Shown: piece by piece, positions 17,024 through 26,088 of the stretch
Position numbering within the stretch: the first letter of the stretch is position 1
Layout of the letters: the number at the start of each line of letters is the position of its first letter
Source of the DNA: JAODBQ01 sp047602055
GTDB taxonomy: Bacteria; Actinomycetota; Acidimicrobiia; Acidimicrobiales; Ilumatobacteraceae
Length of the DNA stretch: 64,000 bases
Direction: 5' to 3'
Assembly (NCBI GenBank): GCA_047602055.1
Contig: JASGIG010000001.1
Location: forward strand, 4,650,001 to 4,714,000
Notes under the pieces: generated by a model
Database searches by the model: none
What the model saw: the letters and a program-made list of their open reading frames with translations, nothing else
Told to the model about the DNA's origin: nothing
Made by a program: the position numbers and the translations under genes

Positions 17024-18106
17024 GTGTGCTACCAGGACGTCACGAGGTCTCTGTTGACGGCTCGAGCGATTCCGCTCGGCCAGCAGGCGCACATCGTCGG
17101 CCGCACGACCGGCGATCGGTCGCCTCGCGGCGAGCATCCGCTGCCCGAGTCGGAGCGCGACGAGGTCGACAACCTGGTACTGCTATGTGGGCGGTGCCAC
17201 CCTGACGCCGACAACGCCAACAACCTGGACGTCGTCACGGTCGGCGTGCTGCGTGCAGCGAAGCGGGCCCATGAGTCGCGGATCGAGCAGATCCTGTCGA
17301 TCCCTCCGTCCAACACGACTGCGATCCTGCGCCTCCAGGGCGTGATTGGCGACGCGACTGTGCACATCGACGCCAGCACCGCCGCGGCCACGGTCCTCAC
17401 CTCGCAGCGAATCGCTTCCTTCCCGCTGAGCACGGATCGCGCCGGCCTCGAGATCGACCTGCGCTCCATCGCGACGCCGACGCCGGCCAACGCCGAGTAC
17501 TACGCCGCGTGCGTCCGCCAGATCGATCGCTTCTTCGAGCGGCAGTTCTTCCCTGCGATCGAGGAAGGCTCGATCAAGCACGTCAGCGTCTTCGCTCTCG
17601 CCCGGTGGCCGCTGCTCGTTCATCTCGGGGCGGCACTCGGGAACAAGGTCGAGGCTCAGATCTACCAGCGCCATCGCGCGAGCGAAGCTTGGGAGTGGGC
17701 GCCGGGGGCCTCCGGCACCGAGTTCGAGTGGAGCGTCGACTCGGGTGACGACGAGCGGGACCCGGTGCTCGTCCTGTCGCTGTCGACGACGGTCAAGGCT
17801 GCGGAGATACCCGCCTCCCTCCAGGCCGGCACGACCTACCGCATTGCCCCAGCCGGAAACCTGATGCCTCACTACGACGTGGTGTCTACCCCCGGGGCGC
17901 TCAAGTCTGCCGAGCGCGCCATCCGCGACGTGCTCGCCGACATCGAGCAGCACCGAAAGCACGCCCGCCGGCTGCACGTCATTGGCGCGGCGCCACTGTC
18001 CGTCTGCGTCTCGCTCGGCCGGGCGATCACGCGCGGGATCCACCCGCAACTTGTCCTCTACGACCGCGTCGAGGGCTCCTACCAACCCACACTGGAGGTC
18101 AGCTGA
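17024..18106 (+). CDS. cap5: CBASS effector: HNH nuclease fused to SAVED domain (Cap5-like)
   Basis: Residues 1-60 carry the end of an HNH domain (QQAHIVGRTTGD, then DNLVLLCGRCHPDADN). The rest is a SAVED domain ending HVIGAAPLSVCVSLGRAI and PQLVLYD. SAVED domains bind cyclic oligonucleotides and activate the fused nuclease, which degrades DNA during phage infection. The GTG at 17024 falls inside the first zinc pair (CAVC), so the true protein must begin further upstream. The frame is open back to 16901 but has no ATG, GTG or TTG there. An ATG at 16962 is one frame off, which suggests a small indel near 16980-16990. Confidence 0.8.
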   Translation: MCYQDVTRSLLTARAIPLGQQAHIVGRTTGDRSPRGEHPLPESERDEVDNLVLLCGRCHPDADNANNLDVVTVGVLRAAKRAHESRIEQILSIPPSNTTAILRLQGVIGDATVHIDASTAAATVLTSQRIASFPLSTDRAGLEIDLRSIATPTPANAEYYAACVRQIDRFFERQFFPAIEEGSIKHVSVFALARWPLLVHLGAALGNKVEAQIYQRHRASEAWEWAPGASGTEFEWSVDSGDDERDPVLVLSLSTTVKAAEIPASLQAGTTYRIAPAGNLMPHYDVVSTPGALKSAERAIRDVLADIEQHRKHARRLHVIGAAPLSVCVSLGRAITRGIHPQLVLYDRVEGSYQPTLEVS

Positions 18107-18108
18107 CC

Positions 18109-19128
18109 ATGCAGCACGCCGACTACTTCAGGAGGTTCCTCGCCGACGAGGTCAACATCGACGACACCCGCCTGGCCCTCCTCGCCAGCCGCGCCGACGC
18201 CGTGTACTCGGCCCTCCGGGCCGACGCGACGATCGGGCCGGTCATCGAAGGCGTCTCACGATAGGGATCGTGGAAGCACCGGCTGATCGTCAAGCCGAGG
18301 ACGGGCAGCGACTTCGACGCCGACGTGCTCCTCGAGATGACCTACCAGGAGGGGTGGGAGCCGACGAGGTACATCGACGAGGTCTACAGCGCGCTCCACC
18401 GCCACCCGACCTACTCGAATCAGGTCCATGGGCGGAAATGCCGGTGCGTCTTTCTCAACTACGCGCCGAGGGACGGCATCGGATGCCACCTCGACATCGT
18501 CCCGTTCATCACCCTCCCCGACGGACGACGGGTGATCGTGAACCGTGATGCCAACACATGGGAGCCCCAGTTCGGCTCGACCGACCCCGAGGCCTTCAGC
18601 AAGTGGGTCAAGCGGCGCGGCGAGCTTGCCAACAACCAGTTCCGAGCCGTCGGCCGGATCATGAAGTACGTCAAGCGCGAGCGCGACAGCTTCAACGGTG
18701 TCAAGTCGGTCGTGCTCATCACGCTCCTCGGCCAGCAGGTGACGGAGCTGAGCGCGCTCACGCCATCTCGCTATGCCAACATCCCCACTGCGTTGCTCAA
18801 CATCGTCGAGGACCTCGACGCCTACCTCCAGGTGCGGCCGTCGAAGCCGCACCTGTCCAACCCCGCTGACGATGGCACGGACTTCGACCACCGCTGGACC
18901 GAGGAGACGTACCGCAACTTCCGCGACCGCATCCACACGATCGCCGGCCAAATCCGTGCCGCGTTCGACGAGACCGATGCGGCGAAATCGGCTGAGGCGT
19001 GGCGGAAGGTGCTCGGCGATCGCTTCGACCCGCCAGGCACGAAGCGCGCCGCCAGCTCGACCCCGTTCTCCACGATCAGCGCCGGCGCGGCCGCGAGCGT
19101 CGCGTCGCGCTCGGGACGAGCCGGCTGA
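18109..19128 (+). pseudogene. CBASS CD-NTase (cyclic oligonucleotide synthase) with an in-frame TAG
   Basis: The ATG lies 2 nt after the cap5 stop. After 51 codons the frame meets TAG at 18262-18264 and then continues without shift for 288 residues. The TAG directly precedes the catalytic loop GSWKH. The metal-binding pair DFDAD follows, and a third aspartate lies in CHLDIVPF. A single change from CAG (Gln) would explain the stop. CD-NTases make the cyclic nucleotide that activates SAVED effectors. With the stop only a 51-residue peptide is made, although a weak internal start at ATG 18337 would still lack the GS loop and the DFDAD pair. Confidence 0.85.
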
Positions 19129-19133
19129 CCGAC

Positions 19134-20856
19134 GTGGCCGAGGCCGAGCTGACCGACGATCAACGGGCCGCCCTCGCCGAACTCCGATCGCTGTCCTCCG
19201 CGGACACGATCGAGCTTCTCGAGGTGCTCCCCGACGCCTCCGAGCTCCGCTTGCTCGTGCGTGTCAACACGACGCACTTCGAGCAGGTCGCCGGCGGCCT
19301 GCCGGTTCACGCCGCCGAACTACTCGTCCTGACCATCCCCCGCGCCTACCCGTGGGCGCCGCCGCATGCGCGAGTGCTCCACGACCGCTGGATCGGGTTC
19401 CCGCACGTGCTCCAGGGCGAGCGGCTCTGCCTCTACCTCAACCCGGACACCGAGTGGAACCCCGGCGACGGCGTGGCGCCTTTCCTCGACCGACTGTGGA
19501 ACTGGTTCGCCGACGCAGTAGCGAATCGGTTCGACGCCTCCGCCGCGCTCTACCAACCCGTCGGAGGGGTTCTCCACCGCACCGAGGGAGCGCCGACGCT
19601 CGTCGTCGGCGACGTCCTCGGTGAGCTTGGCGGATTCGAGGTTGGCGAGATCGTTCTCCACGCGGGCGGGCCTGCCCGCGTCGACGTTCTCGGCCGCCGT
19701 CTCCCTGGCGCGCACATCGAGCAACCGACGACCCGCGGGCTCCTCGTGGTTCTCTCGGGGCCGCTCCCCCGAGGCGGTGGTCAATGCGTTTCCGACCTCG
19801 CGATCGCAGTCAGGGGCCAGGATTCGCGCCACCAGCGCAAGCAGCTCCTCGCCGCCCTCGAGAAGACCGGGCGTGCCGTCGGCCGGGACCAGCACCTTCA
19901 CGTGCTCATCGCCGTGCCGTACGGTCTCGGCACTGCGCGGGAGGCGTACCATCTCGTGGGCTGGCGGCTGGGTGCGTCGGAGGTCGTCGCCGCTGTACGA
20001 GCGGCAAGGCACCGCCACAAACCCGACGATCCGCGCCTCGATGACGAACCCAAAGTTGAGTGGACATACGTCGACGACGTTCGAGCTGCCTCGACCACAA
20101 GGCGCGACGACCAGCGACCCGTCTCATGGTTCGGCGGGCGGACAGCAGAGGTGTGGGGGTGCGGGGCACTCGGGTCATGGCTCGCCGAGCTTCCTGGTGC
20201 GCAGCGACGTTGCACGGCTGATCCTTCGCGACCCCGGTTACGTCACATCGGGGTTGCTCGTCCGTCAGAACTACACCGCTTCGGACGTCGGACGTCCCAA
20301 AGCAGAAGCGCTCGCCGCTCGACTGCGGACCATTGCCCCCGCGCACACCGCCGTCGAGGCGCACGTTGGCAATGCCATCGCGGGGATCGCCTCGCAGACG
20401 GGCGCCGGTGTCATCTTCGACTGCACCGTCAGCAACGCCGTCGCCGTCGCTCTCGACCAGTCGCAGACCTCCGGTCGTCTCCGCGTGCCGATCGTCCAGC
20501 TGGCCACCGATGTCGATACAGCGTGCTTGGGACACCTCACGATCGCCGGCGCCAACCTCGGTGCTCGGAACGCCGCGATCGACAACACGTTGCGCGACCG
20601 TGTCCTGGCCGACACGTCACTCGCGACCTACGCCGGCTTCTGGAACAGCGATGCCCACCCCACGCTCGTCCCGACCACGGGCTGCTCCGTGCCCACGTTC
20701 CACGGCTCAACCGCCGACGCGATGGCGATCGCCTCGACTGCCGTCACCCTTGCAGCAGGTGCGTTGGCGAAGCGGATCGACTGTGGCTACCTCTGGGCGT
20801 CCCCGCACGCCGGCCTCGAAGCGCCGCTCGTGGCCGTCCTCGGGCCGAACGCGTGA
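19134..20856 (+). pseudogene. cap2: CBASS Cap2 (E2-E1 fusion), frameshifted
   Basis: The GTG at 19134 is 5 nt after the CD-NTase stop. An N-terminal E2-like domain has GERLCLYLNPDTEWNP with the catalytic-type Cys. A linker follows, then an E1 adenylation domain with VWGCGALGSWLAE, and later TTGCSVPTF with the E1-type Cys. The frame shifts by one base at about 20191 (GAGCTTCCTG): dropping one T joins LAEL to LVRSDVARLI. Cap2 conjugates the CD-NTase C-terminus to targets and thereby boosts signalling. All expected motifs are present on the two sides of the shift, so the lesion is either recent or a sequencing error. Confidence 0.85.
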
Positions 20857-20945
20857 CAGTCGCCGAGCAGCCGTGGCGCTATATCGCGTTGGACAGTGGC
20901 CGAATTGCCAGACCTGGCGTTGCGCTCAGGACCAGGGCCGATTGA
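20853..20945 (+). pseudogene. Possible Cap3 N-terminal remnant
   Basis: A GTG overlapping the cap2 stop (GTGA) opens a 30-codon frame starting VTVAEQPWRYIALDSGR. The position and the Trp-aromatic-Gly pattern resemble the first strand of Cap3, the JAB isopeptidase that normally follows cap2. No JAMM motif remains; the frame stops and an unrelated minus-strand gene ends inside it. The call is weak and rests mainly on position. Confidence 0.3.
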
Positions 20946-21897
20946 TGCTGGCAAGAGCTTCCTCTACCTCAGCGAACTGAGCGCTCGTCAGCGTGTGGGC
21001 CTCGTCAGCTCCGCGATTGACCTTCGTCGTGGCGACACCGCTCCGGTAACCGACGAGGCACAGAGCGCTCAACTCACGCGTGCGGGCCAACGCCTCGTCG
21101 GAAGCGTTGCCGTAGTCACGCTCCGCCCAACTCACGATCGATGCCCCCGAGGCGTCGTTTCGTTTCGTCGGGTCGAGGATCTGCTCCAGTGCCCATTCCA
21201 CTCCGAGCGAGCTGAGGCCGGGTGTGACGACGCTTCCTTCCACCACGACGAGCACTGAGGGTTCCTGCGGGTGCATCTGGGGACGAAGGTCGCTGGCGGT
21301 ACCCACGATCTTGTCAAAGACCTTGCGGTAGACGCGACGGGCGTCGTGGTACGGATCTCCAGTGTGCAACTGCACGTCGGCGTACTGGTCGTGCGCCTCA
21401 TATTCGTCGTTCGAGATAGAGAGCACGGTGCACTCGATCCAGACCACCGTTCTGTCGGCGAGCCGGAGCGCTGCGTCGCACCGCTTGCCGTTCGGCAGCT
21501 TTGGCTCTATGCAGACCCGCCCGGGGAACCGCTCGAGCAACGAGGCGCACAGCGCAAGTTCGGCGCAGCCAGCGAGCCATTGTCGCTCAGCCGCGAGATC
21601 AGCCTCGATCCCATTGCTCAAGAAGGCCGCCACCCTGTTCCCGGTGGGGGATGCACGCTGCACCGCTCGGACATCGTCCTCGAACGAGCGGAGCCGGTCG
21701 CCGTCGAGTTGCGCGAGCATGAGGAGCAAAGGGGGGAGGCGTCGCAGCGGATGAGCGCCGGTGAGCCCACGCTCCACGTGAGCGAGCCACTCCTCGGTCA
21801 CCACCGACCGAACCGGACCACTGGGCTCCATCTGTCGGAGACGCGGCCGCGCAGCCTCGACGATCGCAGCGAAGTGCGCCGTTGCATCTTGGTCCAC
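20926..21897 (-). CDS. Hypothetical protein with PD-(D/E)xK-like nuclease features
   Basis: I do not recognise this 323-residue protein as a named family. A stretch near residues 128-160 (IEPKLPNGKRCDAALRL, then VVWIECTVL) has the acidic-strand-acidic spacing of restriction-endonuclease-like folds, with ExT in place of ExK. The N-terminal third is helical and Leu-rich. It reads towards the CBASS genes and overlaps the Cap3-like stub by 20 bp, suggesting it arrived by recombination that truncated Cap3. With its neighbour at 21966 it forms a small minus-strand pair of nuclease-like genes. A defence role is plausible but unproven. Confidence 0.5.
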   Translation of the reverse strand: MDQDATAHFAAIVEAARPRLRQMEPSGPVRSVVTEEWLAHVERGLTGAHPLRRLPPLLLMLAQLDGDRLRSFEDDVRAVQRASPTGNRVAAFLSNGIEADLAAERQWLAGCAELALCASLLERFPGRVCIEPKLPNGKRCDAALRLADRTVVWIECTVLSISNDEYEAHDQYADVQLHTGDPYHDARRVYRKVFDKIVGTASDLRPQMHPQEPSVLVVVEGSVVTPGLSSLGVEWALEQILDPTKRNDASGASIVSWAERDYGNASDEALARTRELSALCLVGYRSGVATTKVNRGADEAHTLTSAQFAEVEEALASINRPWS

Positions 21898-21965
21898 GGC
21901 GCCTGTCTACTGCCGTGGCCGTCGGAATCGATCCCCGTCCGAAGCCGCCCGTGGACCCGGGTCGC

Positions 21966-23501
21966 TCAGGAGTCGCGAGGGCGTCGCACACCGGTCGGAT
22001 CGCACACGACCAGACCGATCTCAACACTAGCTGCGACCGAAGCGATCTGTTCGACGAGATCCGCCGGCAGCTGATCGGCACATCCGGCAACATGCATGGC
22101 GGCCCCTAGCCGTGACGAGACTGCGAGATCCCGATTGATCTGATCGGTGGTGAACGCACCCGCCGAGTGCTTGACCTCCCCGGCGATCAGCTCGCCGTTG
22201 AGCACGCCGAAGAGATCGACCTCCGAACCATCTAGCTCAACGCCTGGGAGCACAAATCCGGAGACGCTCGAATCGAGTAGTTGCCGCCGAACTTTGAGGT
22301 GAAGCAGCGCTCCTTGATCGGAGGCACGATCGACGAGGCCGTGTAGCCGGTAGTGCACCGTCGGGCCGATCCCACACTCGAACACTGTCCTGCTTTGGCA
22401 CGCCGGACACGTCGCAGGTCCATCGACTCTGACGAGCTCAACGAAGCTCGTGATCGCGCAGGTCGAGCACGCGATCACGAAGCCTCGCTCGACATAGCCC
22501 CGGTTGGCGAGCATCTCCGCTGCGGCGGCGGCACCTGACCCAAGCTCGCCGCTGATATCCGCAACAGAGCAGAACCGCCGTTCTGTTCGGCCAAACGTGA
22601 GGCGCGTCAGCCGTTCGATCTCGTCGGTGGATCTCCCCTCAGCGTGCCAGCCGTCGATGGCTCGAACACGGTGCGCCGAGCGTCGCGTTGTGAGATGACG
22701 AATCACGTCGAAGGCACCTACGTCAGCGAGCGCGGCGGAGCCCAGGGTGTCTTCGACTGCACCGGCGAGTCTGCCCTTGTCGGACAATCTGGCCACGGGG
22801 TGGCTATCGCGAAGCGCAAGCCAGACAGCCTCCTCGATCGTGGGGATCTTCAGCGTCCAGTTGTAGCGATCGTAGAGATTGGTGGCGATCTGCAGGTCGT
22901 CTCCCAACCATGTCGCGTGACGCAAGATCGCATTCGCGACCGCTTCATGCTTGGGCAGACCTCGGAATGCGGAACCGCTGAGCCTCGCGAGGGTGTGCCC
23001 GGAGAGCTTCGGCGCGAACGCGCAGTCCAGGTCAACAATGGTCTCGTCCGGGTAGATCTGCGCAAGCGTCGCGGTCCGCTGCCCGTAGCTCCGATCGAAC
23101 ACGACTTCCCGTCGAACGTCGAGGTTCACGAGGTACGTGAAAGGTGCCTCTCGTCGCGGAGGCGCAGGAAACCGGATCGAGTTGGGCTTGTAGCCATGCT
23201 CACTTGGGCGCAGTCCGAGGATCGACGCGATGTCTTTCAGGCGCGCCACGGGGACCCCGAGGCTGCCGATCACCACGTCCGGGTCGCCGTCGACCTGACG
23301 GCCGAGCTGCTGCTCGAACTGTCGTCCAAAGTCGACCCAATTCTCGACACCGCGATCGGGTAGCAAGACCATCGGAGCCTCATCACGGCCGATGTGTCGA
23401 AGTGCTCGAAGGTTCCAGTACCACACAAGATCTTTGATGCTGTTTGGCTTGGCGACCCACACGACAGCGACACCTGGCCACCATCCGCGAGTGAGTCCCA
23501 T
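21966..23501 (-). pseudogene. C-terminal part of a nuclease-domain protein cut by IS256
   Basis: The fragment of about 511 codons runs from the IS256 end to a stop at 21966. It contains a zinc ribbon (CSTC, CPAC) at about residues 375-400. Near its C-terminus lies a classical PD-(D/E)xK site (GSEVDLFGVLNGELIAGEVK). This is typical of large defence-island proteins that pair a sensor region with a nuclease. The probable N-terminal part lies on the other side of the insertion at 24862-25501, in the same orientation. An ATG at 23501 could allow expression of the fragment. I do not recognise the central region. Confidence 0.6.
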
Positions 23502-23504
23502 CAC

Positions 23505-24861
23505 GTGGTGTAGGAGGCCTCGACCATCGCTGGGGTGATGGTGGTCATCGTGCGATTCTCGGAAGCGACCAAGCCAACGAGAAGGACGCACGATGACCAC
23601 CCGAGAGTTTGCCCTGTCTGACCTTGCCGCGCGGCTTGCCGGCAGCGACGCGTCGTTGTCGACGTCGTTGCGCGACATCCTCGCCGCCGCGTTGCAGGAG
23701 CTGATCGAAGCCGAGCTCACCGCGACGATCGGCGCCGGCCCCGGCGAGCACAGCCCGGAGCGCACCGCGTTGCGCAACGGGCACCGCCCCAAGCTGGTCT
23801 CCACGCCGGCGGGTGACGTCGAGGTCGCGATCCCGAAGCTGCGCACCGGCAGCTTCTTCCCCGAGTTGCTCGAGCCGCGCCGACGCGTCGACCGTGCCCT
23901 GTGGGCGGTGATCATGACCGCGTACATCACCGGTACCTCGACCCGGAAGGTCGACGACCTCGTCAAAGCGCTCGGCTGCGACTCGGGCGTGTCGAAGTCG
24001 ACCGTGTCACGGATCTGCGCCGGCATCGACGCCGACGTCAACGTGCTGCGCACCCGCCGGCTCGATCACCAGCCGTTCATCTACGTCTGGCTCGACGCCA
24101 CCTACGTCCACGTCCGCGAGCACCGCCACGTCGTGTCCAAGGCCGTCGTGATCGCCACCGGCCTACGCGCTGACGGGCACCGCGAGGTACTCGGTGTCGA
24201 CGTCGGCGACTCGGAGAACGAGACGTTCTGGCGCGAGTTCCTCACCAGCCTGACCGACCGCGGCCTGGGCGGTGTGCGCCTGGTCGTGTCCGATGCGCAC
24301 GCCGGTCTGGTCAAGGCGATCCGGCGCAGCCTGCAAGGCGCCGCCTGGCAACGCTGCCGCGTCCACGCGATACGCAACCTGCTCGCCGCGGCCCAACACC
24401 GCCACCGTCAGATGATCGCCGCCCTGATCCGCACCGTGTTCGCCCAACCCGACGCCGACACCGCCCGCGCCCAGCTGCGCGGTGTCGTCGACCAACTGCG
24501 CCCCTACGCGCCCGCAGTCGCCGAGCGGCTCGAAGCGATGGAGGCAGACGTGCTCGCCTACACCGGCTTCCCGCCAGCGCACTGGTCGAAGATCTGGTCG
24601 AACAACCCAATCGAACGCCTCAACCGCGAGCTCAAGCGACGCACCGACGTCGTCGGGATCTTCCCCGACAAGCAGTCCGTGATCCGTCTCGTCGGAGCCC
24701 TCCTCGTCGAGATCAACGACGAGATGATCGCCGCCGAACGCCGCTACATCGCCGCCGCTTCCGTCGCCGAGCTCACCGACAACAACGCCGAACTAGCCTT
24801 GCCCGCAGCACCCCGAAACTGACCCACAGCCGACGGGAACGCACGTGGTCACCTACACCAC
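23505..24861 (+). mobile_element. IS256 (Mutator)-family insertion sequence
   Basis: The ends GTGGTGTAGGAGGCC (23505-23519) and, in reverse complement, GTGGTGTAGGTGACC (24861-24847) are inverted repeats matching at 13 of 15 positions. The element is about 1357 bp with a single transposase gene. The 8-bp flanks differ (CCCATCAC and GAGACGGG), so no target duplication is evident. That could mean a rearranged or old insertion. Confidence 0.8.
23593..24822 (+). CDS. IS256-family transposase
   Basis: The 409-residue protein is full length for the family. The N-terminal part has ALRNGHRPK and GDVEVAIPKLR. The DDE domain shows YVWLDATYVHVR, LVVSDAHAGLVKAI and the WQRCRVHAIRNLL segment. The C-terminal motif NNPIERLNRELKRRTDVVGIFP carries the final Glu. 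The ATG follows GAAGGACGC. The gene looks intact, so the element could still be active. It transcribes against the interrupted nuclease gene. Confidence 0.95.
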   Translation: MTTREFALSDLAARLAGSDASLSTSLRDILAAALQELIEAELTATIGAGPGEHSPERTALRNGHRPKLVSTPAGDVEVAIPKLRTGSFFPELLEPRRRVDRALWAVIMTAYITGTSTRKVDDLVKALGCDSGVSKSTVSRICAGIDADVNVLRTRRLDHQPFIYVWLDATYVHVREHRHVVSKAVVIATGLRADGHREVLGVDVGDSENETFWREFLTSLTDRGLGGVRLVVSDAHAGLVKAIRRSLQGAAWQRCRVHAIRNLLAAAQHRHRQMIAALIRTVFAQPDADTARAQLRGVVDQLRPYAPAVAERLEAMEADVLAYTGFPPAHWSKIWSNNPIERLNRELKRRTDVVGIFPDKQSVIRLVGALLVEINDEMIAAERRYIAAASVAELTDNNAELALPAAPRN

Positions 24862-25501
24862 GAGACGGGACGCCATCCCATCCGCTGGCCGTAACGATCG
24901 GCAGCTGATCGACCGTTCGATCGAGTCCCGTTGAGCGCGCCAGCTGCGCGTGGCCAATCCAATCGTCGCTCTGGGGACGCAGGTACGGCACGCCGACTTC
25001 TGCAGACCAAGACAGCACGTCACTTCGAAGGTCGCCAGCGGCAACGACCTCCCAGAGTCTGTTCCCCTCGGTCGCCAACGTGGCCGCTTGATCGCGCGCC
25101 TGTGGCGGTGGAGTCCATACCGCGCCGGGGTTCGGGCACCACATCGTCTCGCCTTCGTGATCGATTCGCTCGATCGACGTCACGGTCAACCCGAGTTCGT
25201 TGGCAACGGCGCGGGCCGAGTCCTTGGGGACGTCCACAGTCACCAGTCCTGCCGGAGCCAAGATCTCGATGACCTGCCGCCACCATGGATCGACGACGCC
25301 GTTGCGACGAACTGGGATGATCGGCTCAATCGCCCCGCCCCACCGGGAGGTCGCCTCCTCGACCGCTCGGCGAAGCCCGCTCCGACTGCCCGCCGCGATC
25401 AGGTACGCGGCGCGGGATGGCAGGACTGTGAGCGAAAAACGCGCCTGACCCCGTGGTCCACCGCCACCGGGCGTTTCAACCATGTGGAAAACCGGAGCCA
25501 A
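24862..25501 (-). pseudogene. N-terminal part of the IS256-interrupted nuclease-domain protein
   Basis: From a start near 25501 (or ATG 25483) the frame encodes about 213 residues, with alternating beta strands and helices (WWRQVIEILAPAGLVTVDVP and LVTVDVPKDSARAVANELGL). It then enters the IS256 end in the same orientation as the fragment at 21966-23501. Residues near the junction (VTASGWDGVPSRG) and the first residues of the other half (GLTRGWWPGVAVVWVAKP) are compatible with one protein of about 720 residues. The missing target duplication prevents an exact rejoin. No family is recognised for this half. Confidence 0.5.
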
Positions 25502-25639
25502 ATCGCGGCGGCAAGGCTCGTCGGGGGCGGGGCAGCCGGGCGGCGCCTGGAGGTCGATTCACGGGCACAGAGTCCAGCATGCACCCCCGTACCGATGCAG
25601 CCATCCGTCCTTTTCCGTCCTACGGGTCCGGGACGCAAG

Positions 25640-25673
25640 AGGCGCACATGCCCTGAGCTGGGCATATGCGCCT
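25640..25673. terminator. Hairpin just past the ssrA 3' end
   Basis: AGGCGCACATGCCC and GGGCATATGCGCCT form a 14-bp stem with one mismatch and a 6-nt loop. It starts 8 bp beyond the tmRNA 3' end. It could terminate tmRNA transcription, or it could be part of the element's attachment-site arm. No T-run follows. Confidence 0.5.
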
Positions 25674-25680
25674 CACACGC

Positions 25681-26072
25681 GGTGGAGCTGGGGGGAATCG
25701 AACCCCCGTCCATCGGCCAGTGGAAGCTCGTGCTACGACCATTCCCGGCACTGGGACTGACGTTGTCCCGCCGGCGGGTCGGCTAGCCGTCGGTTGCCCG
25801 GCGGCCCTCGCTCCGTCTTTGCGGAGTGTCAGCCGTCTTTCCGGCGGTCAGCTCACTTTCGGGCGGTCATCCCCCGCTTCTGTTGCCGGGCTGCGGTGGA
25901 TCGGCCCCGTGCGCCATTGCTGGTCACGATGTCTCTCAGTTCACCTGATCAGATCAGGCGGCGAGAGCGAACTGCTCGTTGGCAATTCTTTGTGTTTGCC
26001 CCGTTTAGCGAGTCTGAGCAACTCGGGTCGCACGCTCGACCAGAGACACCGACGTCGAAACCTGTCAGCCCC
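25681..26072 (-). ncRNA. ssrA: Transfer-messenger RNA (tmRNA)
   Basis: The 5' end GGGGCTG (from 26072) pairs with CAGCTCC (25690-25684) to form the acceptor stem. The 5' region continues ACAGGTTTCGACGTCGG, and the 3' part has the T-arm GGGGGTTCGATTCCCCC. The tag region contains a frame ending in the canonical NEQFALAA followed by TGA. Only ACC of the 3' ACCA is encoded, so CCA completion is post-transcriptional. tmRNA with SmpB rescues stalled ribosomes and tags the peptide for proteolysis. The gene's 3' end coincides with the boundary between accessory and chromosomal genes. Confidence 0.95.
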
Positions 26073-26088
26073 CTGTATGAGAGTCCCC

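Noticed and set aside
23497..24869. 8-9 bp target duplication of the IS256 element
   Set aside because: The flanks do not match with any reasonable choice of element ends.
25681..25720. tRNA gene suggested by the T-loop GGTTCGATTCC
   Set aside because: The acceptor partner lies 380 bp away and a tag reading frame is present, so it is tmRNA.
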